A program made the position numbers and the translations under genes. Below, one piece after another: positions 33,436 to 44,117 of a stretch of 64,000 nt of DNA. The DNA is from Gymnorhina tibicen (lineage: Eukaryota; Chordata; Aves; Passeriformes; Artamidae), in the NCBI GenBank assembly GCA_013399875.1, contig VXAZ01007519.1, forward strand, positions 443,025 to 507,024. The letters are read 5' to 3'. Positions within the stretch are counted from its first letter, which is position 1; each line of letters starts with the position of its first letter. Under the pieces are notes generated by a model, which was not told the origin of the DNA, ran no database searches, and worked only from the letters and a program-made list of their open reading frames with translations.

Positions 33436-33467
33436 CAGAGAGAGAGGGAGAGAGAGAGAGAGAGAGG
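33436..33467 (+). repeat. (GA)n repeat near the second WNT7B promoter
   Basis: AG dinucleotides with one extra G end about 355 bp before the second start codon. This mirrors the GA repeat near the canonical exon. Confidence 0.92.
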
Positions 33468-33547
33468 CACTTTCTGCCATCCAAATCCCTTAAACCATCC
33501 TCATTCCAACACAAGAAACCACTGTAACAACTTCCAACCACTGAGAC

Positions 33548-33628
33548 ATGACAGGCAGGAGCCCAGAGGCAGCAGCAGCAGCGAGAGCAGCAGCAGCAGC
33601 ACACACTCTGCACAGGGACCAGCATTAG
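33548..33628 (+). promoter_or_regulatory. Upstream ORF in the leader of the second first exon
   Basis: The ATG at 33548 (context GACATGA) opens a 26-residue ORF through a CAG/GCA-rich stretch, encoding MTGRSPEAAAARAAAAA and a short tail. It stops with TAG at 33626-33628. It matters only if the transcript starts upstream of it. Confidence 0.4.
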
Positions 33629-33821
33629 CACCAGGGGAATACTACACACAACAATACAAACAAACAAACAAACAGACAAAGCCCCCCCAAGCCCAAGGGA
33701 CTGGATTCCAACTCAGATTCAAGCCACAGCTGACACCAAAAAGGGTGGGGAATTACGACCAGGGGGGGCCAGAAAGGAATAACCAAGGAAGCGAACTCAA
33801 GAGTGTAAACGGGATTCAGCC

Positions 33822-33904
33822 ATGATCCTTTTTTCATCTCGCAGTGTGTTACTCTCAGTGTATTACCCTCAGATTTTCCTCATCCTTACCAGTGGGAGTT
33901 ACCT
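33822..33904 (+). CDS. WNT7B alternative first coding exon, partial gene
   Basis: The exon encodes an alternative WNT7B N-terminus: MILFSSRS, then hydrophobic VLLSVYYPQIFLIL, then TSGSYL. From memory, the mammalian alternative WNT7B isoform begins MLLLSPRS and contains VSVYCPQIFLILSSGS, an unmistakable match in length and core. It would act as a different signal peptide on the same secreted Wnt ligand. An in-frame TAA at 33780-33782 supports this start. The exon ends after CT at 33904 with donor GTAAGT (33905-33910). The coding part is 83 nt, phase 2, the same phase as the canonical exon (71 nt), so both join the same exon 2. The upstream CCAAT, GA repeat and CpG-rich sequence suggest its own promoter. 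Confidence 0.9.
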
Positions 33905-33949
33905 GTAAGTGATCCAGATTTTTTTTTTTCCAAATACTGTTTGCAATGG

Positions 33950-35200
33950 CCCCGCTAGCAGCTACCTAGGGGCAATGCGCAGAGCGAGCAGAGGGAGCCG
34001 GGAGAAGCCAGCACGAGCGGCAGCTCCGTGCAGTGCGTGGTGGTGAGGATGGTGGTGGTGGTGGCGGCGGAGGAGGAGGAGGAGGAGGAGGAGGAGATGC
34101 TGTGCTGGTGGCGGTGCTGGCGCTGCTGGTCGGACCCCGCCGGGGGAAGGGACGCACCGCCAGGTAACTCCCGGGGCTGCCCCGCCGGCGAGGCCGGGGC
34201 CCGGCGTGCCCGCAGCGGGGGCGGCGCACCTGGGAGGGCGGCGGGGCAACGGGACGCGGAGCGGCCGGCGTCTCCCCTGGGGATTCCGACCCCGACTCCT
34301 CCTCCTGCCAAACCGGAGATGGGCATCGCTTCGCGCCCGTCGGGGGAAGGCTGTTTGTGTGCGGAGATCCCGGGGAGCGCGGGGCTGCCGCAGCCGGCGG
34401 CGAGCGCCCAGCCCGGCCGCCCGCGGAGAGCTCCCGCCGCCGAGGCGCTCGCCGGCAGGCTGCTTTCGCTCCGGAGGGATCTCCAGTCCCGCAGTTAGAG
34501 CTGGCTCCAGGACCTTTTCCTTGTGAGGAAGGGGGTGGAGGTAGGGGTGGGGGAAATCAGAGTCGGTGGGTGGGACTGCGAGGAATTTCGGTCTTTTTTT
34601 TTAATATCTATATCTGTATCTATCGTTGCGGTGGATAAGAAGCGGCTGGGCTAGTCCGTGCGGGCTGCGGAGAGAGTGTCCACCGTCGTTCTCCTGCAGG
34701 TCCCCCGGCAGGTCTCTGTGCCCGCCGGCCGCCGCGTTAGGGTGGCGGGGGTGGTGGGCCGGGGTCCCCGCGCCAACCGGAGGGGAGCCGGGCCCGTCCG
34801 GGACTGCAGCCGGAGTCCGGAGGGGCTGCGGGGGAGCTGTCAAGGGCTTCTGTTCTCCTGCACTCCGGAGGAGACCTGACCGCGCCGCGGGGCAGCCGTG
34901 CGGAGAGGAGGGCGCTGGGGGCGGCAGGTACCCGGCGGAGGGAGCCGGTTTAAAATCGGGGAGCGTTCTCCCTCCCTTGAGCATCCCCCCAGCCCCGGGG
35001 GTACGGCAAGGGTCTCCGTGCCGGAACGCGGGGATCGGGCCCGGGGGAGTTCTGGGGCGGTTCGGAACCTGCCCAGCCTGCCAAGGCTGCGGCAGAGGGG
35101 TTCACCTCTGTCGGTGATGGAGAACCCCGCCTCGGCATCCCTGGACCCGCATTTATCTCGGCTGCCGGGGCCGGACGGATTTCCCTACTCTCCCACCCCC
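33950..35200. other. CpG island downstream of the second first exon
   Basis: Very CpG-dense sequence starts about 50 bp after the donor and continues to about 35200, broken by a TATCTATATC patch near 34600. Frames up to 163 codons on both strands overlap and look compositional. The position directly after a first exon repeats the layout at the canonical exon. Confidence 0.6.
34038..34096 (+). repeat. (TGG)n/(GGA)n triplet repeat
   Basis: TGG units pass through GGC into at least eight GGA units. The minus-strand ORFs read it as poly-Pro, poly-Ser or poly-His and are artefacts. Runs of G suggest possible two-tier quadruplexes. Confidence 0.9.
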
Positions 35201-36019
35201 ATGCCGACCTCAGTTTTTTGTGCCCGACGGATGCAAATTTGAGGTCCTATCCATGAACTGTATGTGGATTAATATATACTTGGGCTTTTTCCTCTGTATG
35301 CGTGCACAGGAGCACATGCACATAAACAAGCACGTGTGCGTGTGTTCCTCTGTGTGTGTGCCTGTCTATTTTCTGTGGGCTATGGAAAAAAACATATCCC
35401 ACCGCTATGGGAGAGAAGTAGGAATAAACACACCCATAAAAAGAAACTAAAAGCCTATTTCTACATTCTTAATTCTTAATGAAATGCACATGTCTTGGCC
35501 ACCGACTTTTAAAAGTGCTTAGATTTATGGAAGCACGTTAGATTAATTCAGCCAGAGCTGCCTCTTTCTGTTCACAGGAGGGATATGTCTGCTGCGTAGG
35601 TGACCAATAGCTTGTAAAAAAGCTTGCCGTGCTATCTTTGGTTGGTTGGTTTTTTTTTTTTTTAGACAGGAGGAAGGAGTCGTAATAAATAAATAAATAC
35701 ACCCTTTTAATATAAGCGTAGCCATATTTTTCTCAAAACCGTAGGAAATTACTATCCTACAAAGTTTTCCTTCTATAAATAGTTCAAATCTTAAAACAAA
35801 AGTTTTCAACCGCACACCAGATGCTGGGATGCTGGCGGTTTCCCTTGCTGTGTGACATAATTATAAGGTCCGAAAGCAAAAGCAATAGAAGTATAATAAT
35901 AATACTAAGGCGACTGCTGAGGGGAAATACAAGGGAAGCAATGCCTGCTTTATTTAAAACCAACTGCTTGGGGATCTTTTGAGCGCTGCCCCGCGACAAT
36001 GAGAAGTTGTGGTGGATAA
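35201..36019. other. Intron 1, no exon seen
   Basis: AT-rich with a GT-rich patch at 35333-35372, a poly-T run at about 35650-35663 and a short (AATA)n at 35680-35698. Nothing coding recognised. Confidence 0.5.
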
Positions 36020-36440
36020 GTAATGCTCTCTCGCCTTTCCCTGGGCCGTCCCCAGTTCATCCCCTCCGCGGCAGGTCACTCGGAGCTGGACCCGCGGAGC
36101 CGGAGCCGAGGTGGCTATTGCAGCCCAGCAGAGCAGAAGCGAAAGGGATCAGGAGGTGAAACCCAACAAAGCGGAGCCCCAAAGAGACGCGCACCTCCCT
36201 CCATCCATCACTCCGGAGGGACGGAGCAGGCTGCTTTCCCGGGGAGAAAGCAGCGCGCGGGGCTGCCGGGGACAGGGTGCCCGGGACCCGACCCGCCCCC
36301 CCGCTTCCCCTCCACGCCACCCCCGGCCCCAGTCCCCGGCCACACTTGCTCCGTCTCCGCTGTGTCCCCCCATCCCTCCCAGAGAGCGGGAGCAGCGGCG
36401 AGAGAGCCGGGCGGGCTGCGGTGCTTCACCTCACTCCCCA
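36020..36440. other. CpG-rich patch in intron 1
   Basis: This is the last GC-rich island of the WNT7B 5' region, with a sharp right edge near 36440. Open frames on both strands are shadows of one another. Regulatory role possible. Confidence 0.5.
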
Positions 36441-37889
36441 TAGGCAGTGAAAAGAAAGAGGAATTATTTCAATGCTTAATGGAGAGTAGCCTACTGAACT
36501 TGTGGTGTTTGTCTGATGGGTAAATATACTTCTCTGGCTTACTAATGGTAGCTTTTGAAGATTAAAGCATAGTAGAGCCTCTTGGAGGATTATCTGCCGG
36601 TGTCCGTTTCTGCTACCCTCGCTCTCCGCTCTCCGGAGGGGAGGATGCTTCCCAAGCTGCTATTTAGTGAGCTCTCAGGAACTATCAATGGTTATGTTAA
36701 TTTTCCCGGAGATCTCTATCATCTTTTGGCTTTGGGAACGACTCCTTGCCTTCTGCATTGCTGCTCCTTCAGGGATAGAAGGGGCGAGTTTCAGTGGGCG
36801 AGCAAACGGAGAGCGGGGTGTCCGTGCTCAGTCTCTCTTGGTGCGGGGAATGCAGGCCGGGGGCAATGAGATGCTGCTCTGTTATTCTGCGAGAAAACCT
36901 GTCAAGGAAAAATCCCATCGTGATGAAATGGGGTTTTCAGAACAGAAAAAGCAGTGGTGAAATGAAATTTAAAGGGCACCACACTTCAGTGTTTTGTGTG
37001 CAATAGCTGGGAAGAAAGTTAAATTATAGTCAACTACATCCAAAATTAAAGAACCAACTCCTTTATAAAATTGATTTCTATATTGTAAGTGTGCTATCTG
37101 ATAAAGTCATCTTCTTCAGTGTGCTTGCCTGGTAACCTTTGTCCTGCTGAGGCACTATGAACATTTTCACAACCAGAAGAAATGTGTCTGACTCTCTAAA
37201 AAAGAAAACTGACTGTGGCTCCAATAGCAGATGCATTTTAAAGCTGGACATATTTTGATAATCCAATTCAATATTTAAAGTGTAAAGCTGCCATTAAATA
37301 ATATTGGTGTAATTAGTATAAATGTCTAAATGCCAGGATTATGTAGAACACCGACACTGTTTCTTGCAGTGCATGTGGGAGTGTGCATGTGTCTGTACAC
37401 ATACACCTATTTAGCTGCTTCTAAAGAAGATGGTGCTCGTCCTTCTTCCATTGGTGCACCCCTTTCACTGTTCATCTTCTTTAGGGCTGGATGCATTCAT
37501 CAGCAATGTGAGAGTCAGTTCTTCAGAATCTTATTTCAGGGATTATCTGCTGGCACATAGACACAGTTAATTCAGTTATTTGCTATAAAGTGATTTGGAA
37601 TAATTCATACGAGACAGTGTGTGTATGTAGTAATAGCAGCAAAAATCTCCAAAGCAGATACATTTTTGAACACCATAACACAGCAAATCATTTATATTGG
37701 TGAGTAGATATCACTGCTTGGTTAGGAAATGTAGAGGAAGAAAAATCCTTTGCATGTTTTACATTTGTTCTGCTGGTTCTTCCACATCCTTACAATTCTG
37801 TATCCTTAACAACAGGGCTTCTCCACACTTGTGGGAAGCAGATTAGAAGGAATGCAGATTGTTCATATGCCTACAGGAAAGCGGTCATG

Positions 37890-37909
37890 CCTAATCCCTA
37901 AAGATTAGG
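37890..37909. repeat. Small hairpin with TAATC/GATTA arms
   Basis: CCTAATC and GATTAGG are perfect 7-bp inverted arms around a six-base CCTAAA loop. The left arm contains TAATCC, the core of K50 homeodomain (OTX/PITX) sites. Confidence 0.6.
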
Positions 37910-40900
37910 ACTGCTGGAGAGAGTCCCTGGAGTTTGCTTCTTAATCCGTTGGTGCTGGAGGGAGCTGCACAGGCAGAGAACAGCCCAGCTGCTCTGTGAG
38001 GCAGAGCCTTCAAAGGGACAGTGGGCACAGCTTCACCTGCAATGCCAACCGGCGTGACTGATGCGCCCACTTTAGCTGGTGCAGTCAGGGTTACACAGGC
38101 CTGGCCCACTCTTCTCATCCAGGTTAGATCAGGGCAGGATCAACCTCCATGATTAAGCTGGCTATTATGGGAATGGGATTGTCTCTGGCTCAGTCACTGA
38201 GCTGCAGTATAAATCCATAATTTCCCTGCTTTTGCACCTTGTTCATTTTATAACTGAGACTTTAGGGCAAGCTTGCTCTCTCAGCCTCTAGTTATGCAGT
38301 GTACAATGCCCAAGGAGAGTGCTGTTGAGATCCTTAGATTCTCCTTTTACGTGGTACTGTAATAACGATCCTCTATAAGAGGATTTGGAATAGGACTTCC
38401 TTCCACTTCACCATCCCTCGGAGATGTGTTTGCTTATAGACAGAATAGCTGAATATTCAAAGGGTATCAAGTATTTTCAGGCTCATCTAAAATTAATGCT
38501 TTTGCTCAGCAGAAAAGGGAAAGATAAAGGATATTTTTATGCTGAACTGCCATAAGCTTGGCTTACCTGCCTGACACAGGATATTTCCATGTATTGAAGC
38601 AGCTACACAAAGACGGGAGAATGATTGTGATATGATTTCTTGGTAGGTCTAGAAGGTAAAGTCCAGCATTTCACTCTGAGACCCAGAATAAAATTCTCTG
38701 TCTAAAATCAGAGAGCTCTGGTAAATCTGTGACCAGCCATTCCTCTCCCTGCCAAGGTCTAGCTCAAGCACTCGAATCCTGAATATCCTTGAATCCAGAT
38801 GCATTTGGATGAAGGCAGCTCTCTCAATCCTTTGCAACAATCAGGTTTCAGGAATTAGATGTTTAGCACGCCTTGAAATTGAAAAAAAATTGCTTTAGAA
38901 ATTATAAGGAAAAGTGGCAGCATCCAGAATGTGTAGGATGACAGCATGGAATTACTACATATGTTGTATTACTAACATAATATAAAAAATGGGTACAAAG
39001 CAATATGAAATATTCAGATGAATAGGTAAGATTGAATAGAGATATGTTTGCATATTAAACACCCAACAAGGCTAGACCTCAGAAGAGAGTCTCTCAAAGA
39101 GGGTGTTAAAGAGCTACACAAAACAACCTGCCATTATAAAGTTAGACTGACAAACACCTTTTTTGCAATGGGAAAAACATACCATGTGTACGTGGCAATA
39201 TGGCATGCTGAGGGTAGAATGGTGTCATGGGCTTTCTCAGTGCATGGGACTGTGTAATTGGGGCTGAAATGCAGAGAGCCTCCTAACCCCAAAATACAGT
39301 TTAACCCTCTAGTCCTCCCAAGCTACCCCAAGCAACAAAAACCTGGGACCAGCTGTAGATCAAAGGAGTTATACAGACATGCTGACACCATGCATTACAG
39401 AACTGGTTAATGTTGCAAGCCCAATTTCTTCAGCCCACAACTTTTGCATGTTGTTTTACCCTGAGTGGACTCTCACTGGTGCCTCTCATGGCTGCTGGCA
39501 AAGCACGTCTACCTGTTAATTGCCTGACAGATAGTTTTTGCAACTCCAGGTTCACCTGTCTGCTTGGTTCTTCTCATTATTTTTGCTCTTTCCCCCTTGA
39601 TGCTCCACTGCCCTTCTGTAGAGCATCTCCCCAACCTACCTCAGGTATGTAACTTGTGTAGTGTTACAGTAAAACTCTACATGGAAGAGTTCTATGAGAA
39701 CCAGACAGGCCTCTCTCTGTGAGAACCATGACTGAAAAGCAAAATTTCCATGACTTTTTTGTTCTGGAATTGTGCCATGCACATGTGAATACCCTGTCAA
39801 CGAGCTGAAGAAACTTGTCACCAGAAACTTCAGGTTTACAAGCCCAGAATTAATGTAGGAGGATAAGAAAGTCCAGGAGTGTAGGCACAGGAGTGCTCTG
39901 GAAGAAAAGCCAAGGAAGGCATGTTTCTGGAGAATGTCTTTCAGTCTTTTAAGCGTTATTAGAAACCTCTCCTCTTTTACTGTCCCTTCAATCTTCCCCC
40001 AAATGTAGAAGGATATATTTTCTCTCCATTGTGGAGATCTGCATAGGATGTGCTGTTTACTTCTTGCCAAGACAGTTCCTATGTATTTGCATTTCCTATA
40101 ACACATGCCTAAGGAACATTGCAAATACTGCACTAGCAAAAATGGAAAGAAATTCTAGATACAGAGACTGAAATATTTGCTCAGTAGGTTTTCCTGTCCA
40201 TATGCATTTCTATGACTTTTCCTTTCCGTTACTGCCAAAATGTTTTTAGGACAAACCTTTAGATAACATGTTGAGTTGTTTTTTCTATGCTTTCCTCTTG
40301 GGCTTTCTTTCTAAAAGTCAGTTTTCCGGGTGGAGAAGAAAGTTCGCTGCCTTGTTCAGTTCTAATGGAGTATGGGCAGCTTTTCTGAAGTTAAGATAGT
40401 TAAGGCCAAATAGTTGCTCTTTTCATAAAAACATCTTTCTTCCACTAGGATCTGACAGCAAGATGATTATCACCTACTAATTATTTGACAGCAAATGATA
40501 TTTTCTCTAGAAAATATCAAGACAGAGTAAATCAGAGAGTTATTGTATCTTGTTTTCCTGGAAATAATTTTAATACTGCATACAGTTTGTACCCTCTAAC
40601 AGTTGTACTGTTAGGTTTTGAACATTTATTTTTGTTTCAGCCTATGCTTGTGGATCAGATTTCCCTTAAAAAGGGATAAACTTCACATTTATGCAAAAAT
40701 CCCACTTAATCATCATGGTGACAGTCTTTGTTTCAGCTCTTTGTCCAAGGTCAGATTTCACCCTGAGTTCCTAATAAGGAGAAAAAAGACATCCAGTGGT
40801 ATAGCAAGTGTGCAAGTGAGGGCAGAAGTGAGGGTCAGGTGTTTGATATGGGGCAGAAGAATTTCCCCCATGTAGTGGCACCAAGTTCACTGTCCCTGCA

Positions 40901-43302
40901 CGTCCCAAATGTTTCATTTGAAGTAGAGCCACACTGTTACTAGGCAGTGGCACCACTTTCAAAGCTGATGGAAATCTGTGGACTTTACCGTCAGATTCGT
41001 GATGCAAAAGTAATGCTGGAGAGTTGCATCTCCACCAGCACGTACTTGGAACGCACAGCGAAGGCATTAGAAATAATTTCATTCTGGATGGCCATCACTG
41101 TGTAGCATTTTGGCAAGCTCTTATATCTTGTCTTTTAAGCACTAAAGGCCTAAGGCTTCTCTCCTCTGAGGCAATATTCACAGCTCAGCAAGCTAATAAA
41201 GCAGGAGTGACTCTGCTGCAGTCAACGGAGTGACTCCAGTGCAATCAAGAAGAGTACCAAACAGAAAGTCAGCACCAGCCTTGTTCTTACAGTATCCATT
41301 TGAATGCAGCCTTGACACAGGCTGCCATTTTATGCAATTTATAGGGAATCTGGCCATAGTTCACAAGAACATACAGCAAAGACAATATTAATAGGAGGCC
41401 ATGCCAGACAAACCCCAAAATCAGTTCCATAGGCCACGGAAAGAATCACGGCCTTTGGAATCAGTAAGACCATACATAAGTCCAAAACCTTATTAAAGTT
41501 TTTGAGGGGAAAAGCACATCAAAAGCATTTGCTGTTGCGTGTGAGGTATAGCAGAGCAGTCCAGGCTTCAAAGCTGGAAGTCAGCATAAGCTGGAAAGAT
41601 ATAAACCACTGTCTGCATGCAACAGGGCCTGGGAAATGTTTGGGGTTGTATCTAATTTAAAATTTTAAAGTGCTGCAGTACTGGGACTGGATATCGTATC
41701 CACCTTCCTAGTCTGGCTGAAGTGAGACATAATTATCAGATGTGACTACTATTTAATAATAGTTTCTTTCATTCAAGGATTGTAAGTGAATTAATCCTAC
41801 CAGTATTCAAGTGAATTGGGCAAGGATCATTTCCCTCACTGCTGGGGTGGAATGCAGCAGCTGCTGTGTAGCACCCAGCAGAGCTGTACGGACATGCAGG
41901 ACCAGCACCAGTCCTGACATTCCTGGCAGCAAGGCAGGAAAGTATCTGAAAAAGCCCAAGCACATCTCTAATTGATCTGGACCCCGGCCAGGGCCAGTCT
42001 CTCTAAAGATTGCACTTTCCCATGGTGGGTTTCGCTCCGTGGTGAAGATAGGAATGGTCCAAGACTGGGCCGATGTCTGAGATGCTGAATAGCAGTATCG
42101 TGACTTCTGCCTGCCTCAGTTTCCCACAGCTTTAATAGGGCTATAACAGCACTGGCAAGGCTCGAAGGTAGGGGAGGGGCAGGAGAGCAAGAGCTGCCAC
42201 AGCACTTCGGAAGGAGAAAACGCAGCGTAAGTGCCGCATCATTACTTTCAGTGACTCTCTTTCTGACCACAAGCAGCAAAGACTGCGCGATTGCGTCTCA
42301 TCTGAAACACGGCGTCACCATCGCCCTCTTCACCACCATGCCAAGCACAGCCTCGGGGAGAGGTCAGGGGAAAGGGCTGCTCACCAAAGTCACGAGAGTA
42401 ATTTCTGACAGTGCCTTCTCCTTCCCTGGGAGCCAGACAGCCCCTGTGGGCAGCGCGAAACAAGACTTGGCCTCAGAGAGCTGCTGGCTTTGGGGTATGA
42501 GGTGGCCGCTGGCATGCTGGGCAGCAGGCAGGACATGGTTAAAGGAGTGCTGAGGGGAATGGCCACATCTCTCATGACTCCTTTGGCTGCTTGCCAGGGA
42601 GCCATGTGACTCCTTGGTCAAAAGAGTCCTCTCAACCATGAGACACTTTTTTTCCCCCTCTGGTTGTACCTTTTCTTTTCTGAAGTTAAAAGAAAACAAA
42701 ACATACCCACAAAACTTTACACATTACAGTTATATTGTAGTCTGATGACTCAGGGTGAGAAATTCAAGGGGAATGAAGAGGAAGGGAAACATTCCTGAAT
42801 CAGATCTGTTGTGCTGAGCCTTAAAGAAGAGGATGATTTTGCTGGATGGAGAACAGCTCTGCTGCAGCACAGTGAGCAAGAAGCAAAGGATGGGACTTAA
42901 ATCCCTTCCCTGCTGCTGTGGACTACTGCTAAATCTCTCAGGGTAGCTTCAAACCTAGTGGACTTTGACGTTATCAAGAGGGCTGAGGGTGGAAGCGCAA
43001 ATAAATATGGCCTCATCTGATTCACAGTAAATTACTTTTTCTCCACTCCCATGGCCTAAAGGGTACATCAACTATCTTTACCGTTTTTGGTTAGCTTTTT
43101 TTTTATTGGCACTGCCCACAATAATTAGATTGGCACATCCCTAGTAGACTCCCTGGAGTCTTTTGTTCCTCCGCCTACTCTGTCTCTGGGGAGTTTTGCC
43201 CAGGGTGGCTGCTTCTGAGGGGCGGGATGGGGTCAGGTTATTGTTGTTAATGTCACTCTGGTTATGTTGTAAAAGATGTATCAAAGAGGAAGTTCTTGCA
43301 CT

Positions 43303-43318
43303 ATGACCTAAAGGTCAT
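43303..43318. promoter_or_regulatory. Everted nuclear-receptor half sites
   Basis: ATGACCT and AGGTCAT lie two bases apart, giving perfect AGGTCA half sites in everted orientation (ER2). A retinoid or orphan receptor site is possible; function unknown. Confidence 0.4.
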
Positions 43319-44102
43319 CAGACTCTGGATTAGGCTAATCTCTAAAAATTTGTTCCCTAGACAGATCCTGTCGACCGAGAGTAACTTACCTCTAGGCATG
43401 GAGCTTTGTCATGTGTTTTATGATCTTCATTGTTCCAGAGAAGCTCCACAGCCCTGGCAGAGGCAGAAGTTTGTTCTGTCTTCTCTTGCTGGGCCATGAT
43501 CCACTAATTGTTGTGTTGAGGTTAGGCTTCACACCTTGAGCTAAGGATGAAAGAGAGCAGGGGAGATGAGAAGGACTTGCATGCAGCGGCGACGTGCGTA
43601 GCACAGCCTCACCCAGACACGTGCTGTGTACTTTGAAGTCAGTATGCTGTTTTCATGGTCACAGCACTTTGGAAGTCATAAAGTCTGGATCTCACTGTGG
43701 CTTTTGTCTTCTCTTTGGAGCAAAAGGGGAAAGCATTTTGAAAATTGCCAGCCAAGAAGTTTTCCAGGCTTGTTCGTCTGTTTCGGACTCTTGTAGGCTG
43801 CACTGAGTGGTTGGAAAAGCTGTGGATGGAGAGTGGCAAGTTCAGGGATGTCCATTAACCAGTAACACAGAATGTAAGCTGTGCCAAGGGTGTGGAGGTG
43901 CAGGACAGGATTCAGAAACAACAGCTTACTCCTTCCTTTGTAACCCCCAAATGCAGAGAAGAGCCAAGGTATCCTCTTAGTGCAAATACTCACTTTTAAG
44001 GAGTGCACTTAAAATAAGCATGTGTGCCTGGCCCTGTGTGCTCCTCTCCTCTCCCCACCCCAGCTATGCAGTGTGCCAAAGCCAATTCCTCAGCAACAAG
44101 AC

Positions 44103-44117
44103 TTGGCAGGTGGCACC
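44103..44117 (+). promoter_or_regulatory. Weak CTCF-like motif
   Basis: TTGGCAGGTGGCACC fits 12 of 15 positions of CCASYAGRKGGCRSY, with all three mismatches in the first three bases. It points rightward, opposite to the two upstream motifs. Confidence 0.25.

Noticed and set aside
33962..34498. Poly-Ser, poly-Pro, poly-His or poly-Glu ORFs
   Set aside because: They arise from the TGG/GGA triplet repeat read in different frames.
39636..40139. 167-codon minus-strand ORF
   Set aside because: No domain, no signal for a spliced or intronless gene, and no match to a known retrocopy.
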